DNA of 7,824 nt from Ramlibacter sp. Its GTDB lineage: Bacteria > Pseudomonadota > Gammaproteobacteria > Burkholderiales > Burkholderiaceae. Shown here piece after piece: positions 1 to 5,842 of this stretch (positions are counted from its first letter, which is position 1; the number at the start of each line of letters is the position of its first letter). The notes beneath the pieces were generated by a model. That model was not told the DNA's origin and did not search any database. It saw nothing but the letters and a program-made list of their open reading frames with translations. The stretch spans positions 1-7,824 of the forward strand of contig JACMQP010000069.1 in the NCBI GenBank assembly GCA_014376915.1, read 5' to 3'. The position numbers were made by a program, and so were the translations under genes.

Positions 1-126
1 AGCCGGTAGGACCACTTCGGTGTAGCCCCGGCCCTTCTTGGAAGCAATCTCTTGCTTCCGACGCAGCCAGGGACAATTTCTCCTTGACTGCGGACCCAGA
101 CGGCACAGACCTCGTGTCCAGCCGTC
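1..126 (+). other. Non-coding stretch with consecutive stem-loops
   Basis: No convincing coding frame crosses this stretch: two plus-strand frames stop at bases 9 and 25, and the third shows none of the GC-rich third positions seen in the neighbouring genes. It folds well on paper. Bases 40-47 (GGAAGCAA) pair perfectly with 52-59 (TTGCTTCC) around a four-base loop. GCAG at 64-67 can pair with CTGC at 88-91, with further internal pairs. GACGGC at 99-104 pairs with GCCGTC at 121-126. An intrinsic terminator follows directly, so the region could be the 3' part of a small RNA or the 3' untranslated end of a gene lying left of the window. I do not recognise an RNA family; it does not match what I remember of SRP RNA, 6S RNA, tmRNA, RNase P RNA or 5S rRNA. 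Confidence 0.35.
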
Positions 127-174
127 AAGCCCGGCGGGCAGGCTGCAGGCCAACCGTCCGGGCTTTCTCTTTTT
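127..174 (+). terminator. Intrinsic (Rho-independent) terminator, plus strand
   Basis: AAGCCCGG at 127-134 pairs perfectly with CCGGGCTT at 158-165. The stem is followed by the T-rich tail TCTCTTTTT at 166-174. The loop is long (23 bases) and GC-rich, so inner pairing is likely. The minus strand has no T tail after this stem, so it should act on plus-strand transcripts. It would end whatever is transcribed from left of the window, which argues that the DUF349 gene starts after it rather than reading through it. Confidence 0.72.
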
Positions 175-274
175 GGGAACCCCCACGGCGATATCGGTTA
201 CTTTCGCGGCGAGAATAGGGCCTTGGCCGAACGTGGCCGTTTCTTTTTTGTCCCAACGCTGTTCGACCATTCCC
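175..274 (+). promoter_or_regulatory. Leader of the DUF349 gene; no clear promoter
   Basis: This hundred-base stretch lies between the terminator and the chosen GTG start of the DUF349 gene, so its promoter should lie here if the gene has its own. I see no convincing pair of -35 and -10 boxes. Two weak landmarks are the palindrome CGATATCG at 189-196 and a short hairpin (GGCC at 225-228 with GGCC at 235-238) followed by a run of six T at 244-249, which resembles a poor terminator or attenuator. There is no purine-rich ribosome binding site just before the GTG, so the start remains uncertain. Confidence 0.3.
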
Positions 275-3160
275 GTGACCCAAGCCTCCCCCACCAAGAC
301 CCATGACACCCAGGCGCTCGACACGCTGACCGGCGGAGCCTTCACGGCCCCGACCTCTGGCGAGCGCGCCGCGCGCGTGCGCGACTGGCTCGCCGGCAAC
401 CCCAGCCCCGAGCAGATGCAGGAGGTCTTCCGGGAGCTGAGCGGCCGCGACAAGGGCGCCGCCCGCCTGCTCCGTGAACGCCTGGACGAGATCAAGCGCA
501 GCAAGGGCCAGGAAGTGATCGCCGCCGAATGGGCCGACAAGGCGCGGGCCCTGATGGGACCGCCCAAGATCAATATCGCCGACGCGCTGGCATGGCAGCG
601 CGACGCGGCCCGCGCCGGGGCGCCGCTGAGCAAGGAACCGCTGGCATCGCTGAAGATTCAACTGGCGGAGCGCGTCAAGGGCATCGAGGACCTGCAGCAC
701 CGCGTCCAGGTGCAGCGCGAAGCTGCCGTGCTGCTCGCCCAGCGCATCGAAGTGCTTTCGACCAAGTCGTGGCGCGACGCCCAGGCCTCGGCCGCGGCAT
801 TGCAAACCGATGTACCGGACTGGCAGGGCCAGGCCGACGCGCTGCTGGCCGACGCCAACTGGGCCAGTGTCGACACCAGGTTCCCGCCATTGCTGGAGGC
901 ATCGCGTTCGCAGTTGCAGGCGGTATGGGAGGCATTCCGCAGCGCCTTGAATCAGGCCGAGGCAGCCGCCGCCGATCCGGCCGCGTCTCTGCCGCCGGTT
1001 CCGGTCTGGGCCGACGAACTGCGCCAGGGGCGCGGCCTGCCGCCGGAAGCGGCTGCGAAGCCTGCCAGGCCGAAGGTCGACCCCGAACTGCGGGCCAAGG
1101 CCAGCGACGCCATTCGCGAAGCGCTCACCAGACTGGAGCAGGAGATCGCCCAGGGCCATGGAAAGGCCAGCGCCGGCGCGGCCAGCGCGCTGCGCAACGT
1201 ATTGAAGGAACACGGCAAGCTGGTCGACGACAAACTGGAGAACCAGGCCCATGCGGCGCTGGCTGCCGCTGGCGAGCTGGAAGGCTGGCAACGCTGGCGC
1301 GCCGATCAGCTGCGCCAGGAGCTGGTGGCCAAGGCCGAGGCGCTGTTCGAGCGCCCGGTACCGGTGCAGCGCCAGGCGCCCGCCGCCGAAACCGCGAAGA
1401 CCGGCGAACAGCCGGCACCGGTTCAAGCAGCCGCGGTGGAAGGTGCCGCAGCGGTAGACGCTGAAGCGCCGGCCGCACCCGCGCCCGCTCCCGCGCCCAT
1501 GCCGGCTGCGGAAGCCCCGGCCCGCAAGCCCCGTTATGGCGGCCGCAAGATGCAGGAACAGCTGCGCGCACTGCGCGAGCAGTGGAAGCAGACCGACCAG
1601 GGCGGCCCGCCCAACCATGGCCTGTGGAAGCGCTTCGACGAAGCGTGCAACGAGGCGCACAAGGTGGTCGAGGCCTGGTTGGAAAAGGTCAAGGCCGACG
1701 CCGCAGAGCACCGCAACCAGCGATTCGCGCTGATCGAGGAGTTGAAGGCCTGGGCCGCTGACAATCAGACCGCCAAGGATGCCGACTGGAAGGGCTTCAA
1801 CCGCATCCTGCACCAGTTCTCCGACCGCTGGCGCGACGCCGGCCACCTGAGCGAGAAGGCGTTTGCCGAGCTCCAGCCGCTGTGGAAGGAAGCCATTCAC
1901 ACTGCCGCCGCGCCGCTGGAAGCGCTGCAGAAGCACAGCCTGGACCGGCGCCATGCCATGATCGACGAAGCCCGCGAACTCGGCGCCCAGCCGCAGTTGC
2001 GCATCGACGCCGTGAAGGCGCTGCAGCAACGCTGGCAGGCCGAGGCGCAGGGCGTCCCGCTGGATCGCAAGCACGAACAGAAGCTGTGGGACGCGTTCCG
2101 CAAGCCGATCGACGAAGCCTTCAACCGCAAGAGCGAAGAGCGCGAGAACGCCGCAGAGCAGCTGAGCGAGCGCGATCGCACCGTGCTCGACGCTTCGAAA
2201 GCACTTGAAGCCGCAAATGCCACCGGCGATGCGCAGAAAATCCGTTCCGCCATGTCGGCGCTTGAAGCCGCGTTGCACGGCCAGGCCCAGGCGGTCGAAG
2301 CAGTCGCGCGCGCCGACGAAGCCGCGAAGAAGCAGGCCAAGGACGCCGGAGCCGCCGCCGTGGGAGCCACATCCGCCCCTGAAGGCACGGAAAGCGTGAC
2401 CGAGGCGGTTGCTGGCGAAAGCCCGGCCGCCGCCGAGTCCGACGCTGGCGCCGACGGCGAAGCTCCGGCAGCTGCCGCGCCAGCACCCAGGCCGGCGCCC
2501 AAGCCCGTCGTCGCCATGCGCGGCGATGACCGCCCCGGCATGAAGAAGGCCGAGCCGATGGTGCCCGGTCGCGGCGGCAAGTTCGGCGACCGCAAGGGCG
2601 CGCCGGGCGGTGGCGGCCGCTTCGGCGAACCGCGCCGCGACGATCGTGGGCCGCGCGGCGAAGGCCGGTTCGGCGACCGCCCGGCGTTCGAGGACCGAGG
2701 TCCTCGCTTGGGCGACGTTGCGTTCCGCGCCCAGCGCGAAGCACTCGAGCACGCCCAAAGCGCGCTGAAGAAGTTGGCGGTGCAAGCCCATGGTGAAGCC
2801 CTGACGCAGTTGATGACGGCCTGGGAACAGCGCTCGGGCGAGCAGGTTCCAAGCCTGCAGGAACTCGGCAAGGCCGTGGCGGCACCGGTGCGCATGGGTT
2901 GGGTGCAGGCTGTGAGCGCTGCGTCCGCGGGCGATGCCGCGGAGGCGCTGCTGCGGCTGGAAATCGCTTCGGAGTCGCCGACGCCGGCCGAGCACATCAG
3001 CGCGCGGCGCCTGCTGCAGTTGCAGTTGCTGACCCGCCGCAACGACCCGTCGCCGGCGCAGACCTGGGGCCAGGACACGGCGAAGGTGCTGGCCACGGGG
3101 TACGACGCGCCGGTGGCGCGCCGTCTGCAGAACGTGCTGAAGGCGCTGTTCCGCCGTTAG
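275..3160 (+). CDS. DUF349 domain protein with Arg/Gly-rich segment
   Basis: This is a 961-residue cytoplasmic protein with no signal peptide or membrane segment. Residues about 1-355 are charged and helical. An Ala/Pro-rich linker follows (about 360-425). Residues about 425-690 hold DUF349-type helical repeats marked by recurring Trp/Phe: L450-W451-x-x-F454, W505-x-x-F508, L536-W537 and L604-W605-x-x-F608. A second acidic Ala/Pro linker (about 695-760) leads to an Arg/Gly-rich stretch (765-811) with three G(R/K)FG(D/E) units. The last 150 residues are helical and end in basic RR. DUF349 proteins have no established reaction; some are loosely annotated as SbcC-like because of coiled-coil similarity, and no ATPase motif is visible here. 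The GTG at 275 is chosen because it follows the terminator and begins a plausible N-terminus. The frame stays open back to a TTG at 38, but that extension would read through the hairpins. The start is uncertain and the frame is certain. Confidence 0.85.
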   Translation: MTQASPTKTHDTQALDTLTGGAFTAPTSGERAARVRDWLAGNPSPEQMQEVFRELSGRDKGAARLLRERLDEIKRSKGQEVIAAEWADKARALMGPPKINIADALAWQRDAARAGAPLSKEPLASLKIQLAERVKGIEDLQHRVQVQREAAVLLAQRIEVLSTKSWRDAQASAAALQTDVPDWQGQADALLADANWASVDTRFPPLLEASRSQLQAVWEAFRSALNQAEAAAADPAASLPPVPVWADELRQGRGLPPEAAAKPARPKVDPELRAKASDAIREALTRLEQEIAQGHGKASAGAASALRNVLKEHGKLVDDKLENQAHAALAAAGELEGWQRWRADQLRQELVAKAEALFERPVPVQRQAPAAETAKTGEQPAPVQAAAVEGAAAVDAEAPAAPAPAPAPMPAAEAPARKPRYGGRKMQEQLRALREQWKQTDQGGPPNHGLWKRFDEACNEAHKVVEAWLEKVKADAAEHRNQRFALIEELKAWAADNQTAKDADWKGFNRILHQFSDRWRDAGHLSEKAFAELQPLWKEAIHTAAAPLEALQKHSLDRRHAMIDEARELGAQPQLRIDAVKALQQRWQAEAQGVPLDRKHEQKLWDAFRKPIDEAFNRKSEERENAAEQLSERDRTVLDASKALEAANATGDAQKIRSAMSALEAALHGQAQAVEAVARADEAAKKQAKDAGAAAVGATSAPEGTESVTEAVAGESPAAAESDAGADGEAPAAAAPAPRPAPKPVVAMRGDDRPGMKKAEPMVPGRGGKFGDRKGAPGGGGRFGEPRRDDRGPRGEGRFGDRPAFEDRGPRLGDVAFRAQREALEHAQSALKKLAVQAHGEALTQLMTAWEQRSGEQVPSLQELGKAVAAPVRMGWVQAVSAASAGDAAEALLRLEIASESPTPAEHISARRLLQLQLLTRRNDPSPAQTWGQDTAKVLATGYDAPVARRLQNVLKALFRR

Positions 3161-3912
3161 GCGCGGACGAAGAACGGGTCGAACAGCCGCACCAGGGCGG
3201 GGAAATCCTGCTCGAAGCGCGCGCGATTGACGAAGTAGGCCTCGCAGGCAACGGCGAAGAATTCGTCGATCGCCGTCGCGCCATAAGGGTCCAGCCACTG
3301 CGGCTCGCCGCCGAAGCGGTCGGCCACGATCACCTTCTCGCGGAAGGCCTGGTACTGCGCTTCCATGGTGGCCAGCCAGGCACGCCGCGCGGCGCTGGTG
3401 GCCAGCGGCGGGCAGCCATCGGCCTGGCCGTCGCGCAGGTCGATCTTGTGCGCGAACTCGTGGACCACGAGGTTGTAGCCTTGCTGCGCGGTCTCGCCGG
3501 CGTCGTGCACGTCGGTCCAGTTCAGCATCACCGGGCCGCGGTCCATCGCTTCGCCCGCGAGCACGTCGTCCCAGTGGTGGACCACGCCGGCTTCGTCGGT
3601 GTCGGTGCGGCGTGCGACCACCGGGCCGTGGTGCACCACGATCCCCACGAAATCGTCGTACCAATTCAATCCAAGATGCAGGACCGGTAGGACCGCCTGT
3701 GCCGCGATCGACAAGGCGACTTCGTCGGTGATGACGAAGCCCTGAGCGCCATGGAATTCCTTGCTCGCCAGAAATTGCCCCGCCAGCTGCCTCAGGCACG
3801 CGCGTTCATTCTCCGGGCGCTCCGACAGGAACGGATAGCGGGCCAGCACGCGCTCCCAGAGCGCATCGGGAATCGGACGCGCCTCGTGGCGCCGGCGCAG
3901 CCAGCCGAACAT
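3157..3912 (-). CDS. mtfA: MtfA-family (M90) zinc metallopeptidase
   Basis: This 251-residue protein has the zinc motif HEFAH at 151-155 (two His ligands and the catalytic Glu152). A downstream D-E-F-F-A at 216-220 supplies the likely third ligand, Glu217. This spacing and the overall length match the MtfA/DUF980 family of cytoplasmic peptidases. The N-terminal MFGWLRRR and the absence of a signal peptide also fit. In Escherichia coli, MtfA binds the repressor Mlc and so affects glucose uptake through ptsG. That pathway is largely enterobacterial, so the target here is unknown. The ATG shares its A with the TGA stop of lpxH (TGATG), which suggests translational coupling as the last gene of the operon. 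Its TAA stop overlaps the TAG stop of the DUF349 gene facing it. Confidence 0.93.
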   Translation of the reverse strand: MFGWLRRRHEARPIPDALWERVLARYPFLSERPENERACLRQLAGQFLASKEFHGAQGFVITDEVALSIAAQAVLPVLHLGLNWYDDFVGIVVHHGPVVARRTDTDEAGVVHHWDDVLAGEAMDRGPVMLNWTDVHDAGETAQQGYNLVVHEFAHKIDLRDGQADGCPPLATSAARRAWLATMEAQYQAFREKVIVADRFGGEPQWLDPYGATAIDEFFAVACEAYFVNRARFEQDFPALVRLFDPFFVRA

Positions 3913-4685
3913 CAGGTCAATGCGATGCGCAGAGCACCGACTTGGCTAAGCCGCAGCACCTGCATGCGAGGCGTGGCCGCGGCCGCATCCCAATCGCTCA
4001 ACACGACACGGCGCCGGCCCCCTGCAAGTGCGTGATCGGCTGGCCGGTGCGTGTGGCCGTGGATCATCACGGCCGCATCGGCGGCATGGAGCCATGCAGC
4101 TGCGGCTAACGCGTCCACGTCCGCATCTGGCAGGCCGGAGCCATTGCGCGCTTCGCTCTGCTCGCGCAGGCTCTGCGCGACCGCCTTGCGCTCAGCCAGC
4201 GGCCGCGCGAGGAAATCGCGCTGCCAGTCCAGCGTGCGGACCTGAGCGCGAAACTTCAGGTAGTCGCGATCGCCCAGGCACAGCGCGTCGCCGTGGGTGA
4301 GCAGCCAGCGCTGGCCAAGGAAATCGAGCACGGTGGGGTCGTCCAGCAACGTGGCGCCGCTGGATTGCATCAGGCCCTGGCCCACCAGAAAGTCGCGGTT
4401 GCCGTGCATGAAGAACACCGGCACGCGGCCGGCGGCGGCTCTCAGCACCGCGGCGCAGTCAGACTCGAACCCCGGCGCGGCGGCAGCATCGTCGCCGACC
4501 CAGACTTCGAACAGGTCACCCAGGATAAAGACGGCATCAGCGGGCGTCGTCCGCATGAAGGCGCGCCAGGCTTCGAAGGTCGCCGGCTCCGACGGCTGCA
4601 GGTGCAGGTCGGAAATGAAATCGGCCGTGCGCCATTCCGGGGCAGCCACAAGCTCCTGGAACGGCGGCACGGCCAGTGTGCTCAC
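3912..4685 (-). CDS. lpxH: UDP-2,3-diacylglucosamine pyrophosphohydrolase LpxH
   Basis: LpxH cleaves UDP-2,3-diacylglucosamine to lipid X and UMP, the fourth step of lipid A synthesis, at the inner face of the cytoplasmic membrane. The 257 residues carry every metal-site motif of this calcineurin-like phosphoesterase: D26-x-H28 in SDLHL, G56-D57, G95-N96-R97-D98, H131-G-D in LTHGDAL, and H209-G-H211-T-H213. The length is slightly above the roughly 240 residues of the E. coli enzyme, because about 17 residues precede the first strand. The start is a GTG at 4685, 13 bases after the ppiB stop, with only a weak purine stretch before it, so expression probably depends on coupling to ppiB. Its stop overlaps the mtfA start by one base. 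As the only lpxH visible, it is likely essential if the organism makes lipid A. Confidence 0.96.
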   Translation of the reverse strand: MSTLAVPPFQELVAAPEWRTADFISDLHLQPSEPATFEAWRAFMRTTPADAVFILGDLFEVWVGDDAAAAPGFESDCAAVLRAAAGRVPVFFMHGNRDFLVGQGLMQSSGATLLDDPTVLDFLGQRWLLTHGDALCLGDRDYLKFRAQVRTLDWQRDFLARPLAERKAVAQSLREQSEARNGSGLPDADVDALAAAAWLHAADAAVMIHGHTHRPADHALAGGRRRVVLSDWDAAAATPRMQVLRLSQVGALRIALT

Positions 4686-4698
4686 GCTCGGCGCGGCG

Positions 4699-5205
4699 TC
4701 AGACGACGACGGCCTTTTCGATGATCACGTCGTCGTTGGGCACGTCGTCATGGAAGCCTTTGCGGCCGGTCTTCACGCCCTTGATCTTTTCGACCACGTC
4801 CGTGCCGGCGACGACTTTGCCAAACACCGTGTAGCCCCAGCCCTGCGCGCTTGGTGCCGTGTGGTTGAGGAAAGCGTTGTCGGCCACGTTGATGAAGAAC
4901 TGCGCGGTGGCCGAGTGCGGATCGTTGGTCCGCGCCATGGCGACGGTGTAGTTGTCGTTCTTCAGGCCGTTGTTGGCCTCGTTGGCGATCGGCGGATCGC
5001 TTGGCTTTTGCTTCATGCCCGGTTCGAAACCGCCGCCCTGGACCATGAAGCCGGGGATCACGCGGTGAAACACCGTGTTGTCGTAGTGGCCCTTTTTCAC
5101 GTAGGCGAGAAAGTTTTCGACCGACTTCGGCGCCTTGGCTTGGTCGAGTTCGAGCGTGATGTCACCGTAGCTCTTGATGGTCAGCTTGACTTGGGGATTG
5201 CTCAT
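4699..5205 (-). CDS. ppiB: Cytoplasmic cyclophilin (peptidyl-prolyl isomerase B)
   Basis: This 168-residue cyclophilin catalyses cis-trans isomerisation of Xaa-Pro bonds during protein folding. Active-site residues are present: F47-H48-R49 with the key Arg49, F53-M54-x-Q56 in GFMVQGGG, and Q102-F103-F104 in the AQFFINV segment. The segment GYTVFGKV at 124-131 is the usual strand of bacterial cyclophilins. There is no signal peptide, so the protein acts in the cytoplasm, in contrast to the secreted paralogue just upstream. The ATG has a strong ribosome binding site (AGGAG, six bases away). It sits 55 bases after ppiA, the largest gap in the operon, and 13 bases before lpxH. Confidence 0.95.
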   Translation of the reverse strand: MSNPQVKLTIKSYGDITLELDQAKAPKSVENFLAYVKKGHYDNTVFHRVIPGFMVQGGGFEPGMKQKPSDPPIANEANNGLKNDNYTVAMARTNDPHSATAQFFINVADNAFLNHTAPSAQGWGYTVFGKVVAGTDVVEKIKGVKTGRKGFHDDVPNDDVIIEKAVVV

Positions 5206-5211
5206 GGAATT

Positions 5212-5216
5212 CTCCT
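5212..5216 (-). promoter_or_regulatory. Ribosome binding site of ppiB
   Basis: AGGAG on the minus strand lies six bases before the ppiB ATG. It is one of the two strongest Shine-Dalgarno sequences in the window and fixes the ppiB start. It suggests ppiB is translated independently of ppiA rather than by coupling. Confidence 0.85.
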
Positions 5217-5222
5217 GAAATG

Positions 5223-5252
5223 TCGGGGACGGAACTGAAGGTCTGCCCCCGA
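5223..5252 (-). other. Intercistronic hairpin between ppiA and ppiB
   Basis: TCGGGG at 5223-5228 pairs with CCCCGA at 5247-5252, leaving an 18-base loop. The hairpin lies between the ppiA stop and the ppiB ribosome binding site and has no T tail on the minus strand, so it is not a standard terminator. It could stabilise the upstream message or tune the ppiA to ppiB ratio, but that is inference from position only. Confidence 0.45.
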
Positions 5253-5260
5253 AGTTGTTC

Positions 5261-5842
5261 TTATTTCACGACGGTCGCCGAGTTGATGACGATCGGCGTC
5301 ACCGGCACGTTCTGGTACGGGCCCTTGGTCCCGGTGGCTGAGGCCTTCATCCGGGTGACGACATCCATCCCCGACACGACCTTGCCGAACACGGTGTAGC
5401 CGTGCCCATCGGGATTCGGCGCGTCGAGCGCAACGTTGTCGCGCACATTGATGAAGAACTGCGACGTCGCCGAGTTCGGGTCGGCGGTGCGCGCCATCGC
5501 GATCGTGCCGACCTGGTTCTTCAGGCCGTTGCGCGCCTCCAGCGGCACCGGCGGGCGATTGGGCTTTTGCTGCATGTCGGGCGTGAAACCGCCGCCCTGC
5601 ACCATGAAGTTGTCAATCACTCGGTGGAAGATCGTGCCGTCGTAGTGCTTGTCGTTCACGTACTGCAGGAAGTTCTCCACCGTCTTGGGCGCCTTGTCCG
5701 GCTCGACCGCGACAACGAAGTCGCCAAGGGTCGTCGCGAACTTGACGCGGGGCGCGTCGGCCGCAAAGGCGCCACCGGCGAGGGCGCCAGCCAGCAGGGC
5801 GCAGGCCGAGCGGCGCGAAACGGCCGTCAGAAATCTGGTCAT
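5261..5842 (-). CDS. ppiA: Periplasmic cyclophilin (peptidyl-prolyl isomerase A)
   Basis: This 193-residue cyclophilin has an N-terminal signal peptide: an Arg-containing n-region (S9-R10-R11), a hydrophobic core and a likely signal peptidase I site after AFA at about residue 27. It is therefore expected in the periplasm, assisting proline isomerisation of exported proteins. Active-site residues are F72-H73-R74, F79-M80-x-Q82 and Q128-F129-F130. The paired arginines recall a Tat signal, but the full S/T-R-R-x-F-L-K pattern is absent, so Sec export is more likely. Its ATG overlaps the stop of the upstream transpeptidase gene (ATGA), and it has a strong ribosome binding site inside that gene. 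It is clearly a paralogue of the cytoplasmic cyclophilin downstream. Confidence 0.95.
   Translation of the reverse strand: MTRFLTAVSRRSACALLAGALAGGAFAADAPRVKFATTLGDFVVAVEPDKAPKTVENFLQYVNDKHYDGTIFHRVIDNFMVQGGGFTPDMQQKPNRPPVPLEARNGLKNQVGTIAMARTADPNSATSQFFINVRDNVALDAPNPDGHGYTVFGKVVSGMDVVTRMKASATGTKGPYQNVPVTPIVINSATVVK

Noticed and set aside
1..60. A minus-strand reading giving IASKKGRGYTEVVLPA, which looks protein-like
   Set aside because: It has no ATG, GTG or TTG start in frame nearby, contains the rare codon CTA, lacks GC-rich third positions and overlaps the perfect hairpin at 40-59.
189..196. CGATATCG palindrome as an operator
   Set aside because: A single eight-base palindrome is expected by chance and no second copy or promoter element lies beside it.
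38..274. N-terminal extension of the DUF349 gene from a TTG at 38
   Set aside because: It would be translated through the stem-loops and the intrinsic terminator, and its residues (many Pro, Arg, Ser, Cys) are unlike the rest of the protein.
1897..3096. A 399-codon minus-strand frame dominated by Ser and Ala
   Set aside because: The composition is what results from reading the complement of Ala/Glu/Arg codons; it has no motif and is antisense to the DUF349 gene.
125..3799. A 1224-codon open frame on the minus strand, opposite the whole DUF349 gene and part of mtfA
   Set aside because: It is rich in Arg, Gly, Leu and His with no recognisable domain, and it lies antisense to a gene with clear DUF349 motifs and in another frame across mtfA. 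Long open antisense frames are expected at this GC content.
4297..5238. A 313-codon plus-strand open frame opposite lpxH and ppiB
   Set aside because: It is antisense to two genes with complete catalytic motifs and shows no domain of its own.
5815..5842. Twin-arginine (Tat) signal on PpiA
   Set aside because: The two arginines are present, but the Phe-Leu-Lys part of the Tat motif is missing and the hydrophobic core suits Sec export.
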